Shown piece by piece: positions 1 to 7,503 of a stretch of 13,074 nucleotides of DNA. The number at the start of each line of letters is the position of its first letter. Position 1 is the stretch's first letter. The DNA is from Natrialbaceae archaeon Tc-Br11_E2g1 (GTDB taxonomy: Archaea; Halobacteriota; Halobacteria; Halobacteriales; Natrialbaceae), in assembly GCA_001564255.1 (NCBI GenBank), contig LKNC01000053.1:1-13074 (forward strand), written 5' to 3'. A program made the position numbers and the translations under genes. The notes beneath the pieces are model-generated. The model was not told the DNA's origin, searched no databases, and saw nothing but the letters and a program-made list of their open reading frames with translations.

Positions 1-834
1 GAAGAACGAGACGGCGAGCCGTTCGTCACCCCGGAGGCGGTGATGGAGTACGCCGAGGCCCAGAAACGGGCACAGGAAGCCGACGTCGACGCCCTCGAGA
101 CCGTACCCGCCGAGGCCGAACGCGGGGAACGTCGCGAACCGTTCCGCGGAGTTCGCCGGCGGATCGCCGAGGCGATGGTCGAATCGAAGTACTCGGCCCC
201 ACACGTCACCCACCACGACGAGGCCGACGTGACGGCTCTCGTCGAGACCAGAGGGCGGCTCAAAGCCGCCACAGAGGGCCAGGGGATCCGGCTGACGTAC
301 ATGCCCTTCATCATGAAGGCGGTCGTCGCCGCGCTGAAGGAGTACCCCGAGATGAACGCGATCATCGACGAGGAGGCCGAAGAGATCGTCTATCGGGACT
401 ACTACAACCTCGGGGTCGCGACGGCGACCGACGTCGGCCTCATGGTCCCCGTCCTCGAGGACGTCGACAGCAAGGGCCTGCTGGAACTGTCCTCGGAGAT
501 GAACGAACTCGTCGAGAGGGCCCGCGAACGGTCGATCGACCCCGACGAACTCCGGGGATCGACGTTCACCGTGACGAACGTCGGGGGAATCGGCGGGGAG
601 TACGCGACGCCGGTGATAAACTACCCCGAGGCGGGAATCCTCGCGATCGGTGAGATAACGCGCAAACCGCGGGTGGTCACCGACGCCCACGGGGAGGAGT
701 CCATCGAGCCGCGGTCGGTACTGACGCTGTCACTGTCGTTCGATCACCGGCTGATCGACGGCGCGGTCGGCGCGCGGTTTACGAACGCGGTGATCGAACG
801 CCTCGAGAACCCCGAGTTGCTATTGCTCGAGTGA
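1..834 (+). CDS. 2-oxoacid dehydrogenase complex E2, dihydrolipoamide acyltransferase (5' end missing)
   Basis: The reading frame is open from base 1, so the window begins inside the gene; 277 residues of the C-terminal part are visible. E2 passes the acyl group from the lipoyl arm to CoA and forms the core of pyruvate or branched-chain 2-oxoacid dehydrogenase complexes in the cytoplasm. The catalytic domain opens near base 160 with the RRRIAEAMVESK and PHVTHHDEADVT stretches, continues through FTVTNVGGIGG (about bases 565-597) and ends with the active-site motif DHRLIDG at 742-762, which carries the catalytic histidine. The lipoyl and E1/E3-binding domains must lie upstream. The stop is 75 bases before the lpdA start, and E3 following E2 is the normal order of these loci. 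Family assignment is firm; which 2-oxoacid is used cannot be told without the E1 genes. Confidence 0.95.
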   Translation, partial: EERDGEPFVTPEAVMEYAEAQKRAQEADVDALETVPAEAERGERREPFRGVRRRIAEAMVESKYSAPHVTHHDEADVTALVETRGRLKAATEGQGIRLTYMPFIMKAVVAALKEYPEMNAIIDEEAEEIVYRDYYNLGVATATDVGLMVPVLEDVDSKGLLELSSEMNELVERARERSIDPDELRGSTFTVTNVGGIGGEYATPVINYPEAGILAIGEITRKPRVVTDAHGEESIEPRSVLTLSLSFDHRLIDGAVGARFTNAVIERLENPELLLLE

Positions 835-878
835 CCACCGCGACGTTCGTCTGTGGGACCTCGAGTCGCCGTCTTCGA

Positions 879-885
879 TTTTATA
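879..885 (+). promoter_or_regulatory. TATA-like box of lpdA
   Basis: TTTTATA is centred 28 bases before the chosen ATG at 910, the spacing expected for a leaderless haloarchaeal transcript. It suggests lpdA can be transcribed separately from the upstream E2 gene. Confidence 0.5.
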
Positions 886-909
886 CGCCACGGCCTCGAG
901 GGTGGAGGT

Positions 910-2376
910 ATGGTCGTCGGAGACGTCACAACCGGAACGGACGTACTGATAATCGGCGCGGGACCCGCGGGCTACGCCGCCGCGATCCGTGCCGGGCAAC
1001 TCGACCTCGACGTGACTCTCGTCGAGAAAGAGGCCTACGGCGGAACCTGCCTGAACCACGGCTGTATCCCCTCGAAGGCGCTCATCTCCGCGACGAACGT
1101 CGCCCACGAGGCGGGCAACGCCGAAGAGATGGGGATCCACGCCGACCCCGCCGTCGATCTCTCGGCGATGGTCGGCTGGAAAGACGGCGTCGTGGACCGG
1201 CTGACGAGCGGCGTCGAGAAACTCTGTAAGGCAAACGGCGTGAACGTACTCGAGGGCACCGCGACGTTCGCCGACGAAACCACCGTCAGGGTCTCACACG
1301 AAAGACAGGGCCAGGGTAGCGAACGCCTCGAGTTCGAACACGCGATCGTGGCGACGGGTTCGCGCCCGATCGAGATCCCCGGCTTCCCCTTCGAGGACGG
1401 GCCCGTGCTCAGCTCGCGGGAGGCACTCGCCCTCGAGTCGGTCCCCGACTCGCTTGTCGTCGTCGGCGGGGGCTACATCGGGATGGAACTGGCGGGCGTC
1501 TTCGCGAAACTCGGCACCGACGTGACGGTGATCGAGATGCTCGAGGACGTCCTGCCGGGCTACGAAGCCGACCTCGCCCGGCCGGTGAAAAAGCGCGCGA
1601 CGGATCTGGGAATCGACGTTCACGTCGGGTACACCGCCGCCGAGTGGCACGATCGGGACGACGGCGAGGGCATCCGTGTACTCGCCGAGCCCGCGGGGGA
1701 GGTCTCGGCCGACGGCGGCGTGGAGGCCCTCGAGGAGGAAGCCCTCGAGTTCGACGCCGAGAAGGTGCTGGTCGCCGTCGGTCGCGAGCCGGTGTCGGAC
1801 GCCCTCGAACTCGGGAACGCCGGCCTCGAGCCCGACGACCGCGGCTTCCTCGAGACCGACGACCAGGGCCGGACGGCACTCGAGCGTATCTTCGCGGCCG
1901 GTGACGTGGCGGGCGAACCCATGCTGGCGCACACGGGCATGGTCGAGGGACAGGTCGCCGCCGAGGTCATCGCTGGCGAACCCGCGACACTGGACTACCA
2001 GGCGATGCCCGCGGCGGTCTTCACCGAACCCGAGATCGGTACCGTCGGGCTGACCGAAGCCCAAGCCGAGGAGGAGGGGTTCGAACCGGTCGTCGGGAAG
2101 TTCCCCTTCCGGGCCAGCGGCCGCGCGCTGACGGCGGGCCACGCCGACGGTTTCGTGAAGGTCGTCGCCGAGGAACGCGAAGGGTTCGTCCTCGGCGCAC
2201 AGATCGTCGGCCCCGAGGCCTCCGAACTCATCGCCGAACTCGGCCTGGCGATCGAACTCGGGGCGACCCTCGAAGACGTCGCCGCGACGGTTCACACTCA
2301 CCCCACGCTCGCCGAGTCGGTGATGGAAGCCGCCGAGAACGCCCTCGGGAAGGCGATCCATACGCTAAACCGGTAG
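910..2376 (+). CDS. lpdA: dihydrolipoyl dehydrogenase (E3)
   Basis: This 488-residue flavoprotein reoxidises dihydrolipoamide with NAD+ for the 2-oxoacid dehydrogenase complex encoded just upstream. Visible signatures are the FAD-binding GAGPAG at residues 16-21, the redox-active disulfide in GGTCLNHGCIPSK (C47 and C52), the second Rossmann motif VVVGGGYIGMEL for NAD, AAGDVAG of the FAD site, and the C-terminal HTHPTLAE with the active-site pair H464/E469. The frame is open from 853, but ATG 910 is chosen because it places the N-terminus 10 residues before the FAD strand, as in homologues, and sits 28 bases after a TATA-like box. An acidic, Glu/Ala-rich stretch just before VLVAVGREP (roughly bases 1650-1760) is a lineage-variable loop. 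Function is secure. Confidence 0.97.
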   Translation: MVVGDVTTGTDVLIIGAGPAGYAAAIRAGQLDLDVTLVEKEAYGGTCLNHGCIPSKALISATNVAHEAGNAEEMGIHADPAVDLSAMVGWKDGVVDRLTSGVEKLCKANGVNVLEGTATFADETTVRVSHERQGQGSERLEFEHAIVATGSRPIEIPGFPFEDGPVLSSREALALESVPDSLVVVGGGYIGMELAGVFAKLGTDVTVIEMLEDVLPGYEADLARPVKKRATDLGIDVHVGYTAAEWHDRDDGEGIRVLAEPAGEVSADGGVEALEEEALEFDAEKVLVAVGREPVSDALELGNAGLEPDDRGFLETDDQGRTALERIFAAGDVAGEPMLAHTGMVEGQVAAEVIAGEPATLDYQAMPAAVFTEPEIGTVGLTEAQAEEEGFEPVVGKFPFRASGRALTAGHADGFVKVVAEEREGFVLGAQIVGPEASELIAELGLAIELGATLEDVAATVHTHPTLAESVMEAAENALGKAIHTLNR

Positions 2377-2408
2377 CCGACCGAGGGGGTCCACCTCCCC
2401 CGCTAGGG

Positions 2409-2414
2409 TTTAAA
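2409..2414 (+). promoter_or_regulatory. TATA-like box of the 2439 gene
   Basis: TTTAAA lies 28 bases before the ATG at 2439 and in the 62-base gap after lpdA, implying an independent leaderless transcript. Confidence 0.45.
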
Positions 2415-2438
2415 GCCGATCGGGCGGCCAGCCCCGGC

Positions 2439-3404
2439 ATGGACCTCGAGGCACCCGTCGACGCCTGGTACGTCTGGATCGGCGTCGCGGTCGTCAGCGT
2501 CGCCGTCGCCGGCCTCGTTCTCACCCTGCCGTCGGGACCACCACCCGACGCGAACAGGGCGGCGAACACGATCGACGCGGTCGCCGGCAGTCCGTACGAG
2601 GCCACCGGACGGACACCCCACGACGGGGCCGAAGTCCGGATCGAGGGCCCCCGGATCTCCCTGCGAAACGACCACGGAACGACACACGCGAGTACCGCTT
2701 ACGGGCCGGTCGTGCCCGTGATGGGCACCGATCGCCTCGAGGCACTCGCCGCCGGCGAACCGTTCGAGGTCGCCTACGAACCCGAACTCGAGGACGACCA
2801 CGTCGACGCCGGGGCGATCTTTCTCGAGGACGTCGAGGCCGCACTCGAGAGAAACGAGGACGAGTGGCGTCGAACCGACGGCGAGTTGACCGTCAGGCAC
2901 CTGGGCGTCGAGCCACAGGACCCCGATCCGATCCCGTACGCGAACGTCTCGGCCACCGTGACCGAAGTCGACCACGGGACGACCGAGACTGGTGAGCGGG
3001 GTAATTTCATAACGGGAGTGTCCCTCGAGTACGAGGGCAACGAACCGATCGAGGCGACCGTCGGGGTATACAACCCGGGGGCCGAGGAATCCCCGTCCGA
3101 ACCCGTCGACGTGACGCTCTCGTCGTCCGAGCGCACGGCGACACTCGACCTCTCGGAGAACGGACAGGTTCACGCCGAGTACGACAACCGGCCCGCCGAA
3201 CTCGTCGCCGACGCCGATGATCCGTTCGGCGAGCGCTGTACCCGCCCGCTCTTGAGTGATCGCGTCGGGGCCACGGCGACCTGTTCGTTCGGTCAGGCGG
3301 GGGCGATCGATCCACGGGAGGCCGGTGACGTCGCCGACCGCCTCGAGTGGATCGAACTCGACCGGGAAACGCGGGCGTATCAGGTGACACTCGTCGACGT
3401 GTGA
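2439..3404 (+). CDS. membrane-anchored haloarchaeal protein of unknown function (DUF7283-like N-terminus)
   Basis: This is a 321-residue protein with no assignable activity. Residues 1-10 are short and acidic, residues about 11-31 form one hydrophobic helix ending in PSGPPP, and the rest is acidic and soluble, so it is probably an N-terminally anchored protein facing outside; there is no lipobox. The opening MDLEAPVDAWYVW and the NRAANTIDAVAG stretch recall, from memory, the haloarchaeal DUF7283 group often found near type IV pilus genes; this is not verified. Residues about 160-300 look beta-rich, with alternating V/T strands, Gly/Asn turns and two cysteines (C267, C282) that could form a disulfide. 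The antisense frame is also open over much of this gene but lacks a recognisable protein. The start is supported by the -28 TATA-like box. Confidence 0.75.
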   Translation: MDLEAPVDAWYVWIGVAVVSVAVAGLVLTLPSGPPPDANRAANTIDAVAGSPYEATGRTPHDGAEVRIEGPRISLRNDHGTTHASTAYGPVVPVMGTDRLEALAAGEPFEVAYEPELEDDHVDAGAIFLEDVEAALERNEDEWRRTDGELTVRHLGVEPQDPDPIPYANVSATVTEVDHGTTETGERGNFITGVSLEYEGNEPIEATVGVYNPGAEESPSEPVDVTLSSSERTATLDLSENGQVHAEYDNRPAELVADADDPFGERCTRPLLSDRVGATATCSFGQAGAIDPREAGDVADRLEWIELDRETRAYQVTLVDV

Positions 3405-3492
3405 TGTGATCGCGTTGTGAATCGCCTCGCGTTCACTCATCGAGAACTGCCGGCCAACGACGCTACAGATACCAAGCGACTCGGACGTGACC

Positions 3493-3501
3493 AAAGTATT
3501 A
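3493..3501 (+). promoter_or_regulatory. TATA-like box of the DUF2892-type gene
   Basis: AAAGTATTA is centred about 29 bases before ATG 3527. It follows a purine/C-rich stretch (GTGACC) that could serve as BRE. Confidence 0.45.
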
Positions 3502-3526
3502 GGCTGTTGGAGACTTTACTCGACGT

Positions 3527-3760
3527 ATGGCTCAAAACGTCGGTTCGATGGATCGAAAGCTCAGAACTGTTGTCGGTGCGGTTGCCGGTCTCGTTTCACT
3601 TGGCACTCTCGCGGGTATCATTGGACTCCCGGAAGTGGTCTCACCTCTCCTTGGAATCGTCGCAGTTATGATGCTTGCCACGGCGGCGGCAGGAACCTGC
3701 GGTCTGTACTCGGTTCTCGGCGTCGACACCTGTTCGATGAAATCGAAGCGGTCTTCCTGA
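3527..3760 (+). CDS. small two-helix membrane protein, DUF2892 / YgaP-like transmembrane domain
   Basis: The 77-residue protein begins MAQNVGSMDRKLR, the typical opening of the DUF2892 family, where an N-terminal amphipathic segment precedes two membrane helices. Here the helices are about residues 13-33 and 39-56. The C-terminal AGTCGLYSVLGVDTC keeps the two family cysteines (C58, C69). In bacteria this domain can be fused to a rhodanese (YgaP) and the stand-alone forms have no proven role; links to sulfur or thiol handling are suggested by the fusions only. No rhodanese or thiosulfate gene is adjacent. The gene is flanked by its own TATA-like box and a 209-base gap before gap, so it is likely a single-gene transcript. 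Base composition is a little less GC-rich than its neighbours. Confidence 0.85.
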   Translation: MAQNVGSMDRKLRTVVGAVAGLVSLGTLAGIIGLPEVVSPLLGIVAVMMLATAAAGTCGLYSVLGVDTCSMKSKRSS

Positions 3761-3936
3761 CCGGACGAAAGCGCATTTGGGGGGAACGGGCAGAACACCT
3801 CGCGTTTTCCCTGAGGAGAGTACAGGGGCCGCTCGCGACCCAGGTGCTCTGACACGCGTTCGGAAGCCAGTCCCGACAGCGTTCGACAACTGGCTAACTG
3901 CAGAGTGAGTAATTATCCCTCGAGAAGGCTCGAAAC

Positions 3937-3944
3937 GGTTATCC
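3937..3944 (+). promoter_or_regulatory. TATA-like box of gap
   Basis: GGTTATCC lies about 30 bases before the ATG at 3970. The rest of 3761-3969 shows no gene; it holds a 6-base inverted repeat AGCCAG/CTGGCT (3865-3870, 3890-3895) of doubtful meaning. Confidence 0.4.
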
Positions 3945-3969
3945 GCGTTCGAAGTGGACTCCCGAGTAC

Positions 3970-4983
3970 ATGCTGCAGGTCGCCATCAACGGATACGGGA
4001 CGATCGGCAAACGCGTCGCGGACGCCGTCGGAAAACAACCCGACATGGACGTCGCGGGCGTCGCCAAGACGCGCCCGAACTTCGAAGCCGAGACCGCGGT
4101 CGAGAAGGGCTTTCCCCTTTACGCAGCCATCGAGGACCGCGCCGACACGTTCGAGGAGGCCGGTCTCGAGATCGCCGGACTCGTCGAGGAACTCGTCGAC
4201 GACGCGGACGTCGTCGTCGACACGACCCCCTCGGGGATCGGCGCGAAGAACAAGGAACTCTACGAGGAGTACGACACGCCCGCACTCTACCAGGGTGGTG
4301 AGGACGCGGACGTCGCGGACGTCAGTTTCAACGCCCGCTCGAACTTCGCCGATGCCGCGAACGCCGACCACGTGCGCGTCGTCTCCTGTAACACGACCGG
4401 CCTCTCGCGGGTCATCGCGCCGCTTCGGGAGGCCTACGGCGTCGAGAAGGTCCGCGCGACGCTGGTTCGCCGTGGCGGTGACCCCGGCCAGACATCGCGT
4501 GGCCCGATCAACGACATCCTCCCGAACCCGGTCACGATCCCCTCCCACCACGGTCCAGACGTCGAGACGATCTTTCCCGACCTCGACATCGACACCTTAG
4601 GGATGAAGGTGCCCGCGACGTTGATGCACATGCACAGCTTAAACGTCACCCTCGAGGAAGCGGTCGACGCCGAGGACGTCCGCGAACTCTTCGCTGGGGA
4701 ATCCAGACTCTTGCTCATCCCAGAGCGGATGGCTATCGACGGCAGCGGCAAGCTCAAAGAGTACGCCCTGGACTCCGGCCGTCCCCGCGGTGACCTCTGG
4801 GAGAACTGCATCTGGGAGGAGTCGATCTCCACCGTCGGAACGGACCTCTATCTCTTCCAGGGTATCCACCAGGAATCCGACGTCATCCCGGAGAACGTCG
4901 ACGCGATCCGTGCGATCACGGGGACGGCCGACGCCGAAGGGAGCATGGAGACGACCGACGAGACGATGGGCGTCGGCCTGTAG
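3970..4983 (+). CDS. gap: type II (archaeal) glyceraldehyde-3-phosphate dehydrogenase
   Basis: This 337-residue cytoplasmic enzyme interconverts glyceraldehyde 3-phosphate and 1,3-bisphosphoglycerate. It is the archaeal type, recognisable by the N-terminal [15 protein letters not shown]ossmann motif (residues 6-20), the catalytic cysteine in SCNTTGLSR (C140), the [16 protein letters not shown] stretch, and the HMHS segment with the catalytic-region histidine (H220). Length matches the family. Haloarchaea can carry two GAPDHs; in Haloferax volcanii the archaeal type is the NADPH-linked gluconeogenic enzyme, so an anabolic role is likely here, by analogy only. It has its own promoter and is followed 51 bases later by the Hsp20 gene, which also has one, so the two are probably separate transcripts. 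Confidence 0.97.
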   Translation: MLQVAINGYGTIGKRVADAVGKQPDMDVAGVAKTRPNFEAETAVEKGFPLYAAIEDRADTFEEAGLEIAGLVEELVDDADVVVDTTPSGIGAKNKELYEEYDTPALYQGGEDADVADVSFNARSNFADAANADHVRVVSCNTTGLSRVIAPLREAYGVEKVRATLVRRGGDPGQTSRGPINDILPNPVTIPSHHGPDVETIFPDLDIDTLGMKVPATLMHMHSLNVTLEEAVDAEDVRELFAGESRLLLIPERMAIDGSGKLKEYALDSGRPRGDLWENCIWEESISTVGTDLYLFQGIHQESDVIPENVDAIRAITGTADAEGSMETTDETMGVGL

Positions 4984-5000
4984 AACGGTTACGCCGACAG

Positions 5001-5009
5001 AAAGTTTTT
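5001..5009 (+). promoter_or_regulatory. TATA-like box of the Hsp20 gene (also T-tract after gap)
   Basis: AAAGTTTTT is centred 29 bases before ATG 5035. The T5 run also lies about 20 bases after the gap stop codon and could end that transcript. Confidence 0.4.
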
Positions 5010-5034
5010 GCAGCCCCGACTGTTAGCCCCTTAC

Positions 5035-5430
5035 ATGCGCCGAGACGATCGCGACGAACCCTTCGACGACCTCTTCCGGGAGATCGAGCGGATGATGAAC
5101 GAGATGATGGACGGGGCGAACGCGAACTTCGAATCGGGCACCGCGGCGAGTGCCGGGTTCGGTGCCGACACCCACGTCGACGTCCACGACACCGACGAGG
5201 AGGTCCGCGTCGTCGCCGACCTCCCCGGCGTCGAGAAGGACAACATCGAACTCGAGTGTGACGGCAAGACCCTGACCATCTCGGCACGAAGTGACCACCG
5301 CGAGTACGACGAACGCGTCTCCCTTCCCCGACGGGTCAACGAACACACCGCCTCAGCGACCTACAACAACGGCGTCCTCGAGGTCGTCTTCGAACCCGCC
5401 GACCGCTCCTCGGGGATCAGCCTCGAGTAA
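5035..5430 (+). CDS. Hsp20/alpha-crystallin small heat-shock protein
   Basis: The 131-residue protein is an ATP-independent holdase chaperone of the Hsp20 family. An N-terminal arm rich in Met, Asp and Arg (residues 1-45, with EIERMMNEMMDG) precedes the alpha-crystallin domain (about 46-120), which contains DLPGVEKDNIEL and the signature NNGVLEV (111-117). The tail ISL (128-130) resembles the I-x-I/V anchor used in oligomer assembly. The frame is open from a TTG at 5008, but that codon lies inside the TATA-like box at 5001-5009; ATG 5035 is the leaderless start. Most small heat-shock genes respond to stress; no specific heat-shock operator could be recognised here. It converges with the ATP-grasp gene across a 42-base gap. 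Confidence 0.93.
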   Translation: MRRDDRDEPFDDLFREIERMMNEMMDGANANFESGTAASAGFGADTHVDVHDTDEEVRVVADLPGVEKDNIELECDGKTLTISARSDHREYDERVSLPRRVNEHTASATYNNGVLEVVFEPADRSSGISLE

Positions 5431-5472
5431 CCACGTCGACCACGGCCGACGGCTCGGTCGTCGCCGCGCGCT

Positions 5473-6339
5473 CTACGTTCTCGCCGCCCGTATCGCATCC
5501 GCGAGTCGGTCGTAAAACCCCGGTTCGTACTTGGTCGCCGCGTCGATCGTCGGCCGGGCGTTGGTCTCACTGACCACCACGCGATCCCCGGTAGCGAGTA
5601 GATCGACGCCGAGAAACGGGATCTCGAGTTCCTCGGCGACGGATTCGGCGAGTTCCCGCAGCGACGCCGGCAGGTCGACACCCGACGCCTCCGCCCCACG
5701 GTGGACGTTGTGTTTCCACTGGCCGCCCGCCCGGGCGTCCCCGGGCAACCGCCGTCGTACCGCACCGACGTACTCGCCCTCGAGGACCATCACCCTGTAG
5801 TCGACGGCGTCGGGGAGGTACTCCTGGACGAGAAACGACTTGTCGCCGGTCGCCCGGTAGTCGTGGACCAGCGAGAGGTAATCACAGACCCCGAGAAACG
5901 AATCGAGGTCGTGGACTTTCGTGACACCCACCCCGCGGGTCGTCGAGTTCGGTTTGAGTACCACCGGCGGTTCGAACCGTTCGAAGACCGCCCGTAACTC
6001 GCGGTCGCTTACCTCGTTCGAGACGAACACCGACTCCGGAACCGACAACCCGGCACGCTCGAGGCGGGCCAGTACCCCTCCCTTGTTCCGGGAAGTGAGG
6101 ACGGCTTCCTGCCCGTTGAGCCAGGGCACCTCGAGCACGGCGTCGGCGACCCCGCCTTCCATCACTCGCCCGGGATAGACGAAGCCGACGTCGAACTCGC
6201 CGGACGCCCAGGGCGGGTCGCCGAGTGGGACCGTGCGCTCGTGAACCCGGACGTGGTGGGCACGGATCCCCCGCTCGGCCAGTGGCTCGGACATCCGCTC
6301 GAACGTTTCCGCCCTGTTCGCGACCGCGAGATCGATCAT
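5473..6339 (-). CDS. RimK-like ATP-grasp ligase
   Basis: The 288-residue protein is an ATP-grasp enzyme of the RimK/CofF/LysX branch, which joins an amino acid, often glutamate, to a carboxylate through an acyl phosphate. A pre-ATP-grasp domain (1-80) leads into SRNKGGVLARLERAGLSVP (83-101), the nucleotide-binding KPNSTTRGVG (129-138), VQEYLPDAVDYRVMV (171-185), the RimK-type HNVHRGA (210-216), and the metal-binding GVDLL plus ETNARPT (258-264; the N-x-R/S form of the usual E-x-N-A-S-P). All main motifs are intact. The substrate is unknown. RimK itself modifies ribosomal protein S6, and CofF and MptN act on F420 and a pterin. No LysW-like carrier is nearby, which argues against a LysX role. 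It lies 112 bases downstream of L10e on the same strand with its own TATA-like box. Confidence 0.85.
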   Translation of the reverse strand: MIDLAVANRAETFERMSEPLAERGIRAHHVRVHERTVPLGDPPWASGEFDVGFVYPGRVMEGGVADAVLEVPWLNGQEAVLTSRNKGGVLARLERAGLSVPESVFVSNEVSDRELRAVFERFEPPVVLKPNSTTRGVGVTKVHDLDSFLGVCDYLSLVHDYRATGDKSFLVQEYLPDAVDYRVMVLEGEYVGAVRRRLPGDARAGGQWKHNVHRGAEASGVDLPASLRELAESVAEELEIPFLGVDLLATGDRVVVSETNARPTIDAATKYEPGFYDRLADAIRAART

Positions 6340-6362
6340 ACGAGTCCGTGGGCGTGGGAAGG

Positions 6363-6369
6363 CAAAAAG
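6363..6369 (-). promoter_or_regulatory. TATA-like box of the ATP-grasp gene
   Basis: On the minus strand CTTTTTG is centred 27 bases before the ATG at 6339, suggesting leaderless transcription independent of the L10e gene. Confidence 0.4.
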
Positions 6370-6451
6370 CCACCCGAGGCGGAAATCGCTAATACGGGCC
6401 GGACGCTCGGGTGGGGTCGCTCACGGGGACGGAAACGGAGTGTGGATGAGC

Positions 6452-6982
6452 TTACGCGATCAGTTGCTCTTCGCCTTTCTCGACGACGATACGACACGGC
6501 GGCGTGATCTTGTTGTACGCACGGCGGAACGCCTCCTTCGCGAAGTCGGCGTCGTCGACGTCACACCAGACGGTAAAGAGCCGTTCGCCCTGCGGGATCC
6601 GGGCGGCGGTGCCGACGATCTTCCCGAACGACTGGCGCATCCCGTCGGAAACACGGTCCGCACCCGCACCCGTCGCCTGCTTGTTCTCACGGATGACGTG
6701 GTGGGGGAACTTCCGGAGGATCATCTTGTAGTTGTTTTCGCCAGCGTTTTTCAGCATGTGGCGGTTCGCCGACAGGCGGGAGGCCTCGAGACTTCCGTGG
6801 CGGATCTGACACTCCTCCTCGAGGACGAGGCTGATCTGGACGGGGTAGTCCTCGGGTTCGGCGGTGGCGTCGCCCATCTTGTGCTGGGCGATCTTCGATC
6901 CGGGGATCCCGGTGATGTATTCACGGCGCGTGTAGGCCGGCTTGCTGATCTGCCGGTACATTGAGGCGGGTTTCTCGGACAT
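6452..6982 (-). CDS. rpl10e: 50S ribosomal protein L10e (uL16 family)
   Basis: This 176-residue protein is the archaeal/eukaryotic L10e, the counterpart of bacterial L16, a large-subunit protein near the tRNA acceptor site and central protuberance. The sequence has the expected opening RPASMYRQ-like segment (here [19 protein letters not shown]), [13 protein letters not shown], the [18 protein letters not shown] block, [10 protein letters not shown] with the conserved loop region that follows, and [15 protein letters not shown]. Length fits the family. Unlike many r-protein genes it is not in a ribosomal operon here: the neighbours on the same strand are a small winged-helix protein upstream and a RimK-like ligase downstream. 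Transcription likely begins at its own TATA-like box near 7020-7027, giving a leader of about 17 bases. Confidence 0.97.
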   Translation of the reverse strand: MSEKPASMYRQISKPAYTRREYITGIPGSKIAQHKMGDATAEPEDYPVQISLVLEEECQIRHGSLEASRLSANRHMLKNAGENNYKMILRKFPHHVIRENKQATGAGADRVSDGMRQSFGKIVGTAARIPQGERLFTVWCDVDDADFAKEAFRRAYNKITPPCRIVVEKGEEQLIA

Positions 6983-7019
6983 GGTTGTGATTACTTACGA
7001 AAACGGAGTGCCACCGCGG

Positions 7020-7027
7020 GGATAAAG
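7020..7027 (-). promoter_or_regulatory. TATA-like box of rpl10e
   Basis: On the minus strand CTTTATCC would place the transcription start near 6999, leaving a short leader before ATG 6982 with no visible Shine-Dalgarno. Confidence 0.45.
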
Positions 7028-7067
7028 CCTTCGAACCGTTGGTTTCCTCTCTCGGGCGGGGTCAGTC

Positions 7068-7304
7068 TCAACTCGCGACGTAGGTGTCGCCGTCTTTCTC
7101 GACGAGGCCGTCACTCGACAGGGAACTCAGGACGCTCAGGACGGCGATCTTCTTCATCGAGAGCGCCGATTTCAGGTCGTCGACCGTGGCACCGTCGGTC
7201 GCCTCGAGGTAGAGGTAGACCAGTTTGGACTGTGGTGAATCGAGTCGTGCGGGGACGGCGTCGAACTGCTTCGCGGACTGTTGTGTTCGTGTTTGCGTCG
7301 TCAT
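7068..7304 (-). CDS. small winged-helix DNA-binding protein
   Basis: The 78-residue protein is almost entirely one winged helix-turn-helix unit. A polar, Gln/Thr-rich N-terminus (1-20) is followed by SPQSKLVYLYLEATDGATVDDLKSALSM with helices 1-2, then KKIAVLSVLSSLSSDGLV as the recognition helix, and EKDGDTYV as the wing. It resembles single-domain MarR/TrmB-like regulators of haloarchaea; no ligand domain is present. The frame extends upstream to 7355, but ATG 7304 is chosen because a strong TATA box sits 27 bases before it and the extra N-terminal residues would read through that promoter. A palindrome spans the same TATA box, which suggests self-repression. The stop lies 85 bases before the rpl10e start, and the protease gene diverges from it. 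Target genes are unknown. Confidence 0.8.
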   Translation of the reverse strand: MTTQTRTQQSAKQFDAVPARLDSPQSKLVYLYLEATDGATVDDLKSALSMKKIAVLSVLSSLSSDGLVEKDGDTYVAS

Positions 7305-7322
7305 ACCAGTACGGACCCCGAC

Positions 7323-7340
7323 GATAGATATAAAGCTATC
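7323..7340 (-). promoter_or_regulatory. promoter with palindrome over the TATA box of the winged-helix gene
   Basis: GATAG (7323-7327) and CTATC (7336-7340) form a perfect 5-base inverted repeat around ATATAAAG, which on the minus strand is the TATA box CTTTATAT about 27 bases before ATG 7304. A repressor binding here would block TBP. The nonamer TAGATATAA of this site (7325-7333) occurs again at 7365-7373, exactly 40 bases away. The operator role is inferred. Confidence 0.5.
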
Positions 7341-7472
7341 TTCCATTGCATACATATTCCATGTTAGATATAATTGTGGTTATACACCAATGATGCGTAT
7401 TCACACGGTGAGTCCGGTCACGAGCGTGGTGGAGAACACACGACCCGGGCCCCACCCCCTGCCCGGCAGCGT

Positions 7473-7479
7473 GTTTAAG
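7473..7479 (+). promoter_or_regulatory. TATA-like box of the M50 protease gene
   Basis: GTTTAAG is centred 28 bases before ATG 7504, which supports that start over the longer open frame beginning at 7225. Confidence 0.5.
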
Positions 7480-7503
7480 ACGTTGCCGCCAGTATCCACC
7501 CAT

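Noticed and set aside
1294..2361. Long minus-strand open frame (355 codons) opposite lpdA
   Set aside because: lpdA is unmistakable in the plus strand; GC-rich haloarchaeal genes routinely open the antisense frame, and the antisense product shows no recognisable domain.
2403..3494. Minus-strand open frame (363 codons) longer than the plus-strand gene at 2439-3404
   Set aside because: The plus frame has a membrane helix, an acidic haloarchaeal composition, a -28 TATA-like box and a family-like N-terminus; the minus product has none of these and runs into lpdA-proximal and downstream spacer DNA.
5008..5034. Longer Hsp20 start at TTG 5008
   Set aside because: The codon lies inside the TATA-like box and would add nine residues not seen in typical homologues.
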